64,000 nt of DNA from CAZJBS01 sp964544475 (GCA_964544475.1 CAZJBS010000010.1:37054-101053), one strand, 5' to 3'. Shown: positions 8,980-19,323, counted from the first letter of the stretch. Program-made: numbers and translations. Notes: generated by a model not told the origin, from the sequence alone.

Positions 8980-9012
8980 GTCGAGAATGTGTTGTTCAAT
9001 AGATTTGATAAA

Positions 9013-10554
9013 CTACTCCTGTGTGTTTCTTCCGATGGCCGTGGACAGCGTTTGCCGCTCTTCACTCGTCAAAACAAATTTCCAGCCGATCCAAAGGTAG
9101 TGAATTATGAATAAAGCAAAAAGTACTATCTCAAAGACGGCATGAGTCCATCCGGCCAGCGCGAGCCCTTCCTTGAAGAGACCGAAAACCGCCATGCTGA
9201 TCAGCCCAAAGCCGACGACCCAAAGGTAATTCCATGTCAGTGGACGAACCCTGAGTATGCGGTACAGAAGAACCATCTGCAGCAGGGCCGTCGTTGAACT
9301 GGCTGCCACGCTCGCCGCCGCCGCCCCCCAAAGACCGTGGGACGGTATCAGCAAAAAATCCAATGTCAGATTGATCACCACGAAGAGAATGTTGTTGATC
9401 AGATTGAGATAGGGATAACCCGACATGATCAGGGCGGGTTCGACCGTGGAACTGACCGTATGCAACATGATTCCAAAACACGTGATGATCAGTGCCGTGA
9501 ATCCGACCGTGTAGGTGCTTCCGTAGACGCCCATCAGAAGATCACCGAACAACACGATCATGACAAAGAAACCAAAAGCAAGAAACAGGCTGATCCGCAT
9601 CACCACCGCGTAGACATGATTGAGGGAATCGTAGTTGCGTCGGCGGCGCATTTCCACGACGATCGGCATCAGGATGGGATCCACGGCCTGGGGAATGTTG
9701 CGCATGACGTTGGATATGTTGAGGACAACCTGGAAGACCGCCACGTGCGATGTGCCCACGAGGATGCTCAAGGCGATAATGTCCACCTTCAGAATAACAA
9801 TGGAAAGAAAATCGGCCAGCATGACGGGGAAACCGAAAGTCAGGATTTTCTTCCATGTGGCGGCGTTCGGCCACACGCCGAGGAGTCGTCGCCATTGAAA
9901 ATGACGCGTAAAAAACAGAAAGGCCCACGCCGAACCCATCGTGAAAGAGGTGGCTTTGGCATAAAAGGGAGCGGCGAACGATCCGAACAAAAGGAAAACA
10001 CTCACAAGCAATAGCAGGTCTGAGAAGGGTTCAATCGCATTGCGCACCACCACCCACAAGGCCATGATTTTGATGCCTCGAGTGGCGGTCAGAAAGATCG
10101 TGGTCATACAATAAAAAGGCGCCGACCAGGACATGATTTTGAGGTATTCGGCCACCGGTGGTTTGTCGATGAAGGCGGCCAGCGTGTCGGCCCACAGATG
10201 AATGGCCAACACCAGCCAGAAACTCAGAAAAAGACTGACGACCAGGCAGCCGACGATGGCGCGGTAATACTCCGACTCATCATTGTCCCGGTGACGGGCG
10301 ACGTAATCGATGACCAGGCGATGCGCGCCAAAATAGCAGACGATCAAGGCCAGGTGCATGAACAACCACGTGGTGCTGAAGTAACCGTAGGTCGCCTGAC
10401 CCAGAACCCTGGAAGCGATAACGTCAAAAGCAAAATGAGAAAGTTTGCCCGCGTTGCCGATCAGGTTGATGAAAGCCCCTTTGGCCACCTGACCGGTTTC
10501 ATGCGCGGTGGGCGCTTGTTCGCTGGACGTCACCGGCTCCTCGTCAACCAACAA
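9013..10554 (-). CDS. Polysaccharide flippase-like (MOP/MATE superfamily) membrane protein
   Basis: 513 residues with about 12-14 predicted transmembrane segments and the Wzx/polysaccharide-synthase pattern (AFINLIGNAGKLSHFAFDVIASRVLGQATYGYFSTTWLF; IPQAVDPILMPIVVEMRRRRN; LLIPSHGLWGAAAASVAASSTTALLQMVLLYRIL). Members move lipid-linked sugars across the inner membrane. No glycosyltransferases adjoin it, so the substrate is unknown. The drawn start is a TTG; a GTG about 8 codons in is also possible. Its stop lies against the rnr coding region, suggesting translational coupling. Confidence 0.85.
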   Translation of the reverse strand: MLVDEEPVTSSEQAPTAHETGQVAKGAFINLIGNAGKLSHFAFDVIASRVLGQATYGYFSTTWLFMHLALIVCYFGAHRLVIDYVARHRDNDESEYYRAIVGCLVVSLFLSFWLVLAIHLWADTLAAFIDKPPVAEYLKIMSWSAPFYCMTTIFLTATRGIKIMALWVVVRNAIEPFSDLLLLVSVFLLFGSFAAPFYAKATSFTMGSAWAFLFFTRHFQWRRLLGVWPNAATWKKILTFGFPVMLADFLSIVILKVDIIALSILVGTSHVAVFQVVLNISNVMRNIPQAVDPILMPIVVEMRRRRNYDSLNHVYAVVMRISLFLAFGFFVMIVLFGDLLMGVYGSTYTVGFTALIITCFGIMLHTVSSTVEPALIMSGYPYLNLINNILFVVINLTLDFLLIPSHGLWGAAAASVAASSTTALLQMVLLYRILRVRPLTWNYLWVVGFGLISMAVFGLFKEGLALAGWTHAVFEIVLFALFIIHYLWIGWKFVLTSEERQTLSTAIGRNTQE

Positions 10555-10612
10555 AAAGCTGACCCGGAAGTCCGTTTGGCTTCCGACTCAGCCAGTCCGG
10601 GATAGAACATGA

Positions 10613-13600
10613 TTATTTTGTGACCGCGATCTTGATGGTTCGTGTGACTTTCCTCCCTGAAGCGCCCCTGGCCTCGACTTTGGCGAAGTACACCCCGCTC
10701 TGGATGCCGCCGAGATTCCAGGACACCTCGTTTTCCGTCAGTGCCACACCCGTGCCCGTCAGGGTCGTCACAAGGTCACCCGCCATGTCGAAGATGCGAA
10801 TCTTCACGGTGGCCGTTTCGGCGAGATAATACCGGATGGTCGTGGCATGTCCCCGAGCCGGATTCGGATAATTATAAACCTGCCGTTTCGGCATCAGGGA
10901 TTCGCCGGGATTTGGAATGACATGGCTTTCGAAGGTCTGGGACGTGCGGGCCGCGTCGTGTTGCCATTGGCCCCAACGAATGGAAGCGGTCTGACCCGCG
11001 TTTGGCGCCGACCAGGCGTACAGAAAACCATCCTCGGACGCGGCGACAATATCCAGTGTGCCATCGCCTTCCCAGTCTATAATGACGGGCGTCGACGTGA
11101 CAGTGCTTCCGGTTGCCAGCGGAAATCCGGCCAGGGCACGGCCATGCCGATCAAAGGCATACACTTTGCCGTCGGTTGCCGCGGCAATGACATCGCTTTC
11201 GCCATCGCCGCTTACATCGGCAATTAACACCGATCCTTCGAGCCGGCCGGCCGGTGTCGTGCGATCCAGAACGATCGGGAAATTCGATGACAACGTGCCA
11301 TTATGATTGTACGCGTACACGGCATTGTCCGATCCGAAGATCACTTCCAGGAATCCGTCCTGGTCGATGTCCGACACGCTGGGTGAACTCGATATGATAT
11401 CCGGGGTATCAAAAGGCCATCCCGGAAGACCTCCGAAAAACGAAACCGCCCGGTCCGTCTCCAGGGCAACGAGATTCATTTCGTCGGCGTGCGCCAGATC
11501 GCCGGATGCCAGGGCCGGTCCGCTGAAATTTCCTCCGGCCAGCACGGTGAACAGACCAGTGGACAACTCAAGAAATCCAATTTCGTCTTCCGTTTGCACG
11601 ACCAATGTATCGGAACCGATCACGGACAGACCGACGATGGGAGCGGAACGATGGGCTGAATGCCGGAGCGCGCCCGCGGCATCCAGGACCAGAATATCGC
11701 CATTGGCATAACCAACGGCCACGCGCAGTCCAGGGATCATCACCGGTGACGAGGAGACTGCGGCGGGACCCCGGTGGGTCCACAACGTGTCGGCAACCTC
11801 GTCGTGGTCTGCGTCGAAACCCCGCCACACATAAAGCCGGCCGGATTTGTCGCCCACGATCACTTCGCACAATCCGTCCTCATCGAGATCACCCAGCGCG
11901 GGCGATGTCAAAACCGAGTCACCGGCTCTGGCAAAAAAAGCCACGGACCACGACGTGGAGTCCCCGCCCAAACCGTATGACGTCCGCCGGGTCGAGCCCG
12001 GCACGACACTCTGTCCGCTCCACTGCCACGCGAGAACCTCACCACCCTGTCCGACGCCGACGACTTCCGATTCGGAGCCACCCGAGATATTGCCGGCGGC
12101 CAGAGCATTGTGGCCGAATCCATTTCCTGAAAAGACCGGAAATCCACGCTTCAATGCGGACGATTTCAAATCAAAACTCATGACCGGTTGTTTTTCGCTG
12201 ACATTGGTCAATGATATTCCGGAGTAACTGCGATCATTGGCCAACGAATTCGGTACGGAGGTGGGCGTCAGGAAAGTGGAATCCGCCTGACGATTGTAGA
12301 AGGCGAACGCTTCGTTGCCTTTGTAATAGTAGTCAAATCGATTGCCGGCATCCACGGATGAGAATGGACCTGCGCTGAAGTAGTAGCCGATGTCCTGGCT
12401 TCCGGATGCTTCCATCAACCTTACTCCGCGATGCCGGATGTCGTTGTTGATCGTGTTTGTCGTCAGCCGGCTTCGTATGACGTTCTCGTCGATGTGCCAG
12501 ATCAGAAGTCCGTTTCCGGGCAGCGCGCCGTCGTATTCGTCAATCTTCGTGATGACGCCGGTGACCGGCGATCGTTCGACGCCTACCGCATACACCGTAT
12601 CGTACGTCTGTGAACCATCCTGGTTGTTGATCGTGTCAATCCTGGATAACTCGGCGGGTGACAGTGCATTGGAGATCAGATCGCGTTGTTTGTTCTCGAT
12701 CAGAAAATACTCCGACGCATTGATCGGTATCTTCAGGATACGGCTTCGTCCAACCATCTGCTTTGGCGGGCATAACACGCCGACGCTGTCCATGACGACC
12801 AAAGGTGTCGTCCATCCCATATAGATTTTTGTCCACGGATCGGGCTCAGCCGGAATAAGACCGTCTCCGTTGACCGCGCCCTGATCTTCAAGTCCAAACA
12901 CGCCGATGCCAGGCTGGCCGGTTTCCGTATTGAACAGATCCGGCATGCCAATGGCGCTGCCAAAATTGGCGCACAGTATGCCGGTCAATCCGATCTCGGT
13001 GAATACATCCAGGCCAAAAACCGGATCGATCAGAGTCTGGCTCTCCGTTTCCGGCACGACCACGCCGCCATGGATGATTCCGCCGGTCACGGGGATGCCG
13101 TTGAATCCCGGATAACGCTCTCGCATCAGATCGGGCGACACGAAACGGGACGCAAGGTCATTGGGCGTGTCATCTTCCGTGGAGAAATCCTGACCGACAC
13201 CGGCGTGAAATATGATCACGTGGTCATAGCCGGAAAAATCGATGACGCCGACCGCGTCGGCTTTTCGTATGGCATCGTTGAAAAATTCGGCCAACCGCAC
13301 GTCGCGCTGTTCCTGAGTTCCTAAAATACCATAATAGGCCATGAATGTATCGAGTGTAACCGCGTCATCAAGACCGTCCGGTTTGACGGTGTAATCGACC
13401 ACGACATGGCTGTCGGACACGTCCAGAAAATAATTTCTCAGAGCCAGCAGATGATCCTCGAAGTAGTTTTTGTTGTGGGGCGGAGGATCGAGCGATTGGC
13501 CGGCGCTGCTCCCAAGATCGAAATGCCCGTTTCCGGTGGTTGACGGGTTATCGGGATTTTCCTGCTTGAATTGCACCCTCAGAGCCAGCACGCGTACGGT

Positions 13601-13744
13601 TCGGGGCGTCGATGCGTGCGAGACGACTGGGTCGATTCCGGTGTGAGTGACCAGTCGGCGCGCCGGCTTGAATTTTGGCAAGGCCTGAGCCATGGCCATC
13701 TGAATCGTGGTCGAATACAGTAGAATGAGTAGTAGAAGCCTCAT
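10613..13744 (-). CDS. M6-like secreted protein with degenerate zinc site, propeller repeats and T9SS sorting domain
   Basis: About 1043 residues from the ATG at 13744, which opens a signal peptide (MRLLLLILLYSTTIQMAMAQ). Residues about 40-330 follow the M6 (immune-inhibitor-A-like) layout, but where active members read HEFGHALGLPDL this protein reads ANFGSAIGMPDL (near residue 260), so both His and the Glu of HExxH are lost. A middle region (about 560-930) has repeated FG-GAP/VCBS-type units (SSPVMIPG, DLDEDGLCEVIVGD, DIDQDGFLEVIFGS, DVSGDGESDVIAA). The C-terminus carries a sorting domain (YNYPNPARGHATTIRYYL ... GVYFAKVEA). A longer TTG-initiated frame reaches 13831 but has no ribosome site. 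Likely an exported, non-catalytic surface protein. Confidence 0.82.
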   Translation of the reverse strand: MRLLLLILLYSTTIQMAMAQALPKFKPARRLVTHTGIDPVVSHASTPRTVRVLALRVQFKQENPDNPSTTGNGHFDLGSSAGQSLDPPPHNKNYFEDHLLALRNYFLDVSDSHVVVDYTVKPDGLDDAVTLDTFMAYYGILGTQEQRDVRLAEFFNDAIRKADAVGVIDFSGYDHVIIFHAGVGQDFSTEDDTPNDLASRFVSPDLMRERYPGFNGIPVTGGIIHGGVVVPETESQTLIDPVFGLDVFTEIGLTGILCANFGSAIGMPDLFNTETGQPGIGVFGLEDQGAVNGDGLIPAEPDPWTKIYMGWTTPLVVMDSVGVLCPPKQMVGRSRILKIPINASEYFLIENKQRDLISNALSPAELSRIDTINNQDGSQTYDTVYAVGVERSPVTGVITKIDEYDGALPGNGLLIWHIDENVIRSRLTTNTINNDIRHRGVRLMEASGSQDIGYYFSAGPFSSVDAGNRFDYYYKGNEAFAFYNRQADSTFLTPTSVPNSLANDRSYSGISLTNVSEKQPVMSFDLKSSALKRGFPVFSGNGFGHNALAAGNISGGSESEVVGVGQGGEVLAWQWSGQSVVPGSTRRTSYGLGGDSTSWSVAFFARAGDSVLTSPALGDLDEDGLCEVIVGDKSGRLYVWRGFDADHDEVADTLWTHRGPAAVSSSPVMIPGLRVAVGYANGDILVLDAAGALRHSAHRSAPIVGLSVIGSDTLVVQTEDEIGFLELSTGLFTVLAGGNFSGPALASGDLAHADEMNLVALETDRAVSFFGGLPGWPFDTPDIISSSPSVSDIDQDGFLEVIFGSDNAVYAYNHNGTLSSNFPIVLDRTTPAGRLEGSVLIADVSGDGESDVIAAATDGKVYAFDRHGRALAGFPLATGSTVTSTPVIIDWEGDGTLDIVAASEDGFLYAWSAPNAGQTASIRWGQWQHDAARTSQTFESHVIPNPGESLMPKRQVYNYPNPARGHATTIRYYLAETATVKIRIFDMAGDLVTTLTGTGVALTENEVSWNLGGIQSGVYFAKVEARGASGRKVTRTIKIAVTK

Positions 13745-13851
13745 GACGGTACACTCTGCATGGTTTGAAAAAGAAAGCCGAATCGGACAGCGATTCGGCG
13801 ATATCGGATGATTCCGGATTGTAGAAAACAAATAATCGAACGCATCAAGAA

Positions 13852-14946
13852 CTAAAACGCCACCCCGATACTGTAGAATTGCGATCCATCCCGTGCGTTG
13901 AAGTCACCGGCCAGCTTCGTGGTGTATGCAAAATCGAATTTGAATATCGAATACGTTATGCCGGCGCCAAAATTGAGATCATACAGTTTTCCGGCCACGT
14001 CCAGGGCGCTTCCGGCCCGTAAGGCGAGAAAATCCGCGTAATCATATTCCAAACCGATATTATGACCGATCCGGTGCCAGCCGTTGTCCGTCCACGTCGT
14101 GAACAGTGCGGATCTGGTGAAGAACTTGCCTGAAAAACTGACCAGCGGATCGCTCCCCGTCGGGCGCCCTCGAACGATCAGGCGGTTGATTTCATACGTC
14201 GCATGGACATTGTTGAATTCCGACTTGTAGACCGGGTACGTCAGCCCAACGCGCAGGTTGGTCGGCAACGGATCGGCCTGGTCTTCATCGACGTAGGCGA
14301 TCTTCGGACCGATATTCGCCAGGCTGGCGCCAAACGTCAGGTCGTTGATCAGGAGATTCTTTTTCATCACGCCGATATCGAGAGCCACCGAACTGCCGTA
14401 TCCCTTTTGGGATTCGCCGGTGGCATTCTTGTTGGCCAGCTTGCTGTAGATGAATTTCAAATTTCCGCCGACGCCAAGATCCTCGCTGAGTTTTGTGCCA
14501 TATGATGCGGCCAGGGAGAGGTCGAAGCTCGTAATGCGGCCCAGAACATCACCCTGGTTGTTCGTGATGTCCTGTTCACCGAGGTTAAAGAATGTGAAAT
14601 TGAATCCCACGACGCCGATGTCTTCCAGATACCACAGGAAAGAGCCGTAATCGTAATAGAGGTCGCTCAGATTAAAAGCCGGCAGCCAGTTGACATGCAT
14701 GAAGGCAACGTTCTTGTTTCTTTCCGGCGTCGCCACAAAGCCGAGGGCGCCCGGATTCCAGTAGATTGCGTTGGCGTCATTTACATTGGACACACCGGAC
14801 TGTCCGAGTCCGTTTTGACGGGCCCCGGGCGGAATGAGCAAAAATAAGACGCCGGCTTCACTCGTTTGGGCGCGGACGGAAAAGGAAGGGAAACCGACCC
14901 CGACGGATGCCAGAATCAGCGCTGTCAAACAACCACGAAACAACAT
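13852..14946 (-). CDS. porV: PorV/PorQ-family outer membrane protein of type IX secretion
   Basis: 364 residues from the ATG at 14946, chosen because GGAGG stands 6 bases upstream and the frame then opens on a signal peptide (MLFRGCLTALILASVGVG ... RAQ). The start of the mature part (GVLFLLIPPGARQNGLGQSGVSNVNDANAIYWNPGALG) is the hallmark of PorV/PorQ proteins. The rest alternates like beta-strands and ends in Phe, as outer membrane barrels do. PorV shuttles T9SS cargo to the PorU sortase at the surface. It sits between porU and a cargo-like gene, 82 bases after porU. Confidence 0.87.
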   Translation of the reverse strand: MLFRGCLTALILASVGVGFPSFSVRAQTSEAGVLFLLIPPGARQNGLGQSGVSNVNDANAIYWNPGALGFVATPERNKNVAFMHVNWLPAFNLSDLYYDYGSFLWYLEDIGVVGFNFTFFNLGEQDITNNQGDVLGRITSFDLSLAASYGTKLSEDLGVGGNLKFIYSKLANKNATGESQKGYGSSVALDIGVMKKNLLINDLTFGASLANIGPKIAYVDEDQADPLPTNLRVGLTYPVYKSEFNNVHATYEINRLIVRGRPTGSDPLVSFSGKFFTRSALFTTWTDNGWHRIGHNIGLEYDYADFLALRAGSALDVAGKLYDLNFGAGITYSIFKFDFAYTTKLAGDFNARDGSQFYSIGVAF

Positions 14947-15028
14947 GCGAATCCTCCAAAATGACCTTGGAATATGTGAAAATACAATCAAAAGTTGAAT
15001 AGTTCAATCCCTGAACCGTTTGTTGCTC

Positions 15029-18000
15029 CTACCTCGCGATCATCAGCTTTCCGATGGTGTGCGACTCGGAGGCATTGTCCAGTGATTTGACTTTGACCTT
15101 GTACAGGTAGACGCCATTCGCGAGACGGCTGCCGTCCTCATCCCTTCCGTCCCATGGTATGGAATTGTATCCAAAATTGGCCTGGCTGTCGAGCCGGCGA
15201 ATCCTTTTACCCGATACCGTGTAAATGGTGATCTGGACCTCGGCGGCCGAGTGACTGACAACAAAGGTGAAGTTCGTTGAGGATCGGAACGGGTTGGGAT
15301 AGTTCATCAACCTGTCAATCTGGATGTGCGATTGATTGAAATCGCTGTCTTCGGTGTTGAGAACTTCAAAATTGAAACTTGCCGACGACGGATTATTGGC
15401 GTTATCGAAGGCGAGTATCCTGGCCGAATGTTTGCCAATAGCCAGTCCGGACAAGGTGACCTGCGCCGACCCGGAACGATAGGAGCCGACGTCGTAGGCA
15501 AAAGCCTCCGAAATATCATAGACGTGCCGGTCATCGATAATGGCCTGAAACTGGTGACCCATCGCGCCCGTGACATTGATGCCGGAGGAATCCCGGAGAA
15601 CGATTTTCATGGTTGGCGTCCGTCGTACGGCATCACCCGACGCAAAGGATTGTCCCTCAAATTCTATCTGTATCGAAGGTCCGGTTGTGTCGGCCAGAAC
15701 AGCTGAGACGGAGTCGATGACAATCTGTCTGCTTGAACCGCCGGCATAGACTTCTCCGTCCGCTCCGTAAGCAATGACCGAGCCCTGTTTGTAGCTGTAA
15801 CTGATATCCCTGGGGGTCACAAACGTGGTGGAAAAAGTACCGTCGGTCACGCGGACTCTTCCGCGATACAATACCGGCGGTTCCAGGGCATACGTGATGC
15901 GCTGATTCACATCTGACGTGTATGTCTTTGCCAGCGACCGGTCGAAAACGGAAACGAGAAGGGTTCCGTTAAAATCGGTGTCAATGATCCCGGGTTGCCC
16001 TTCCACAGAACCCGTCAATGTGACCGGACTTAAAGCCGTCAGCACGGCCGGCTGTGCCAGATTGAAGCGGACATTCCGCGTTGCATAATGAATGTCGGCG
16101 GCCGGATCGCCAAGATAATTGTACTTCTGCTTGTTGTCCTGATCGGAGAATCTTTCGACTTTTCCAAGGCGAATGGCTTCACCAATATTGCCCTGCACTT
16201 TCAGGTATTTGAAAATGGAGGTCATCAAGTTAGTATTATTAACAGCGAAAACAGCTCGTGTCGCCGCCAGCAGACCAAAGCAACCCCGCTCTTTGGCCAC
16301 GACGAGCTCTTCACCGCCACCTTGGACGTTCAGTTGATCAAACATGGCAAAAGAACAGGAGAAGTTTGTGAACAGGAAGTACTTGTCACGGTTTACTATC
16401 AACGGAAAATCGCGCGCATGCAAATAAACTTCCTCGTGGGCCAGTTGCCTAGGATTGCCGTGGCCGACATAGTTAATGATCAGAGCGCCCTGGTTGATTC
16501 TCTCAATCAGAGCGTCTCTTGCCAGGATTTTCCGGCGGCGCGTCCCGGCCCATTCGTACGGATAGTCGATCAGATAGATTTTGTCCTGAATCAGATACGA
16601 GGGAATCTTGGTTGTATCGACGGCGAGACTTTCGGTCGGCTCCGTGTGCAGACTCAGTTCGTGAATACTCTGGTCGGCAATCTCGTCATCGGCAACGAAG
16701 GCAATCGTCTGTCGCCAGGCCGCCTGAGTCGACTGGGTTTCATGGAAGATAGTTTTCGTGATGCAGTTCGAGGCCTCATCCACCGTATTGCATGGTATCC
16801 GCCCGATGCTGATGTCCGGTGACGCCAATTGGAAATAGGGAAACGCATACGGCTCGTCGATCGTGAATGCCACGGACACATCATTGATCCATGTGAACGC
16901 CTCGTCGACCTGGCGATTGTACAGGAAGTACCCCGCTTCTGGCGAGTCATTGTGGATATAGTACGTGGGCACCCAATTGTGATTGGATCGGACCACAATG
17001 TGGCGATAGTCGTAATCGGCATCTCCCAGCAGCAGAACGTGGGAAAGCCGGTCGCCTCTGTTGGGGGTTTGCCAGCGATAATAGGCATACCGAAGGAAGT
17101 CCCGTATGGCCGTAGGATCCGGAATGCCCGCGGCAAATTCGTCAAAGATGTCCTGAACGTCGACAACCATGGTCTTGAAGCCGTTGTAGGCGGAGCGATG
17201 CTGAGCCAGCCGGTCAGCCTCATCCATGAAAGCCCGCGGCGTGATGATAACATAGTCGGCGGAATTGGCGGCGCTCTGCAGGTCGGAATTACGATCCCGT
17301 TCGACCTTCGATTTTGAAACGGATTTGGTCCTGGAGGTTGAAAACACGTGATAGCGTTTCGGCGATCCAATATTGGTTGTGTCGCTGAAGGTGACAGTGC
17401 CCGCACCGGTGGATCGCTGGATTTCCCTGGTGGACCAGGGCGTCGTGATATCCCAGACCTTTACTTTTCCCGGATCGGCATCGCGCGTGTTGATCGTGTA
17501 CTGGTAATTGCCGGCGGCAATGGGCGAGAAAACCGCCAGTTCGCCATCTCTCATAATGAGCATCCGGTCGTATTGGATCTCAAACCAGTCCAGAGCGGCC
17601 TGGCTTCCGGATGACGTCGGCTGATACGTCACGGAAAGCCGCCCCTGCGAAATCTGGGAAAGCGGTATCGAGAATGACAGGAATTTGGCGGCCGCGTACG
17701 AAAAGACGGACGTCGTATACGGACCATTGTTGTCGACCATGACGGAGAAACGGTGTTGGGACGATTTGTTGTTGGCGCCCTTGAAACGAACCGTGTAGTC
17801 GGCCGCGGTGCCGGTCAACGGATCCTTGATCAGTCCTCCGGAGGGCATGTCCGACGATGCCGGGTACGTGGCGTTTTGCCCGCTCGTCAGGAGATCGAAA
17901 ACCCATAGCAATCCGGATTCGTGAAAATTCGTCTCGTCTTTTTCAAAATGAAAATTGTCGCGGAATGAACCCTGCGGCGCAGGGTTGTCGCCGGTCGAAG

Positions 18001-19177
18001 CGCGTGTTTCCATCCGGAGACCATCCACGCCATCATTGAACGTCAGCCAATAAATATTCTCTTCACTGTAGTAATTCAGTTGATAGACATGCTTATTGCG
18101 AGAGGGATCGAATTTCCAATAACGATTTCCCCTTCCATAAAAAAGGACATAGTCGTTGTTGTCGAATTTGCCGTCGGATTCGCCTTCTACGACTATCGCA
18201 TTTTCCCGGAGAGCCAGGCCCGACACGCCGACCGGATCGGACGGGTTGGACAAATCCAGTCCCGCCGGCAGGACCGGCAGCAAGCCGCCTCCGTTGTTGT
18301 AGATTTTTATCGTACTCGGATCGATGGTGGACGCGCTGATGCCCAGGCTTTCAAAGAAGGTCTTGTCCAGTTTGTATACGCCTTCTTCGGTGATCCGGAT
18401 CTTATACCAATCACCTGTGTTCATCCCATTGGACGTTTTCCTCAGCATGGCGGAAGCCGCACGCACCTTAAACTGTGCGGCCGATGGATGATTCAGGAAA
18501 AGGTTATCGGCCGTGGACTTCTCCGTTCGGCCGGCCTGCCGGTAAGCCACGCGTTGGTTTCCGGGAGTGAACACAACCGTTACGGTGAGTTTTTTGTAAA
18601 GACGAAGCCGTTTTTGAACGGGATTGTATCGGACCGGATACACGTTGACATACACGGTATTCCAATCCTGCAGGAGATTCGGCGAGGTGGCGACCGCCGG
18701 TGTGGAAGGAATCCACGCATCCCGCCGGTAGGATTCTCCTTCGACATATTCAACGGATGTCAACATCTGATCCTCAAACGAGGGCAAGCCCACCGGCCGC
18801 AACCGGACATCCGTCCACTCGACGCTTTCACCTTCGGACACGGTCACCTGAGCCTGCGAGCCAACAGGCAGGGCCAGCAAAAAGCTCCGGTAGGGCAATT
18901 CGGGCTCCATCGCCTTTGACTCCAACTCAAAGTCAGGACCCAGGCGAACCACAGAGTACGACGCGTTTTCGGCCTCAAACGTCTCGATGGGACAGGTTTC
19001 CGTCGATAGGACGAACCCGCATCCCTGTTCATTCGACCAGAGCAACTCCGTCTTTGACTGCGCAACGCCGCTTGCCGAAAATCCGGCAAAGGCCAAACAA
19101 AGCAATAATAATATTCTTGCCATATAGGACAACAACGCTGGTTTTATGGAACTCTCGTGAGGAAAGAGAGACTTCAA
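15029..19177 (-). CDS. porU: Type IX secretion sortase PorU-like C25 (gingipain-family) peptidase
   Basis: 1382 residues. The N-terminal prodomain-like region is followed by a C25 peptidase domain in which INYVGHGNPRQLAHEEV supplies the catalytic His (about 905) and FTNFSCSFAMFDQ the catalytic Cys (about 940). This arrangement and length match PorU, which cleaves sorting domains and attaches cargo at the cell surface. The protein itself ends in a sorting-domain-like module (NYPNPFRSSTNFTFVV ... NGVYLYKVKV). The TTG at 19177 has AAAAGGA 5 bases upstream and gives a long signal peptide; the ATG at 19123 lacks a ribosome site. A clear promoter lies 100 bases upstream. Confidence 0.88.
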   Translation of the reverse strand: MKSLFPHESSIKPALLSYMARILLLLCLAFAGFSASGVAQSKTELLWSNEQGCGFVLSTETCPIETFEAENASYSVVRLGPDFELESKAMEPELPYRSFLLALPVGSQAQVTVSEGESVEWTDVRLRPVGLPSFEDQMLTSVEYVEGESYRRDAWIPSTPAVATSPNLLQDWNTVYVNVYPVRYNPVQKRLRLYKKLTVTVVFTPGNQRVAYRQAGRTEKSTADNLFLNHPSAAQFKVRAASAMLRKTSNGMNTGDWYKIRITEEGVYKLDKTFFESLGISASTIDPSTIKIYNNGGGLLPVLPAGLDLSNPSDPVGVSGLALRENAIVVEGESDGKFDNNDYVLFYGRGNRYWKFDPSRNKHVYQLNYYSEENIYWLTFNDGVDGLRMETRASTGDNPAPQGSFRDNFHFEKDETNFHESGLLWVFDLLTSGQNATYPASSDMPSGGLIKDPLTGTAADYTVRFKGANNKSSQHRFSVMVDNNGPYTTSVFSYAAAKFLSFSIPLSQISQGRLSVTYQPTSSGSQAALDWFEIQYDRMLIMRDGELAVFSPIAAGNYQYTINTRDADPGKVKVWDITTPWSTREIQRSTGAGTVTFSDTTNIGSPKRYHVFSTSRTKSVSKSKVERDRNSDLQSAANSADYVIITPRAFMDEADRLAQHRSAYNGFKTMVVDVQDIFDEFAAGIPDPTAIRDFLRYAYYRWQTPNRGDRLSHVLLLGDADYDYRHIVVRSNHNWVPTYYIHNDSPEAGYFLYNRQVDEAFTWINDVSVAFTIDEPYAFPYFQLASPDISIGRIPCNTVDEASNCITKTIFHETQSTQAAWRQTIAFVADDEIADQSIHELSLHTEPTESLAVDTTKIPSYLIQDKIYLIDYPYEWAGTRRRKILARDALIERINQGALIINYVGHGNPRQLAHEEVYLHARDFPLIVNRDKYFLFTNFSCSFAMFDQLNVQGGGEELVVAKERGCFGLLAATRAVFAVNNTNLMTSIFKYLKVQGNIGEAIRLGKVERFSDQDNKQKYNYLGDPAADIHYATRNVRFNLAQPAVLTALSPVTLTGSVEGQPGIIDTDFNGTLLVSVFDRSLAKTYTSDVNQRITYALEPPVLYRGRVRVTDGTFSTTFVTPRDISYSYKQGSVIAYGADGEVYAGGSSRQIVIDSVSAVLADTTGPSIQIEFEGQSFASGDAVRRTPTMKIVLRDSSGINVTGAMGHQFQAIIDDRHVYDISEAFAYDVGSYRSGSAQVTLSGLAIGKHSARILAFDNANNPSSASFNFEVLNTEDSDFNQSHIQIDRLMNYPNPFRSSTNFTFVVSHSAAEVQITIYTVSGKRIRRLDSQANFGYNSIPWDGRDEDGSRLANGVYLYKVKVKSLDNASESHTIGKLMIAR

Positions 19178-19277
19178 TCAGATCCTTTTCATCAATAACA
19201 ACAAACAAGAACAGAAAGTTATTGTATCAAAGCGACCGATTGGTTCTCCTTTTATGGCGGTTTATTGGGCTGAGTGC

Positions 19278-19306
19278 AATATAGAAGCCTGCGCCAGTAT
19301 TGTCAA
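19278..19306 (-). promoter_or_regulatory. Sigma-70 promoter of the porU operon
   Basis: On the minus strand, TTGACA (19301-19306), a 17-base spacer and TATATT (19278-19283) form a near-perfect promoter about 100 bases before the porU start, leaving a leader of roughly 95 nt. A purine-rich AAAGGAGAA in that leader is not followed by a start codon at a useful distance. Confidence 0.8.
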
Positions 19307-19323
19307 GTACATTAAACGGGGAG

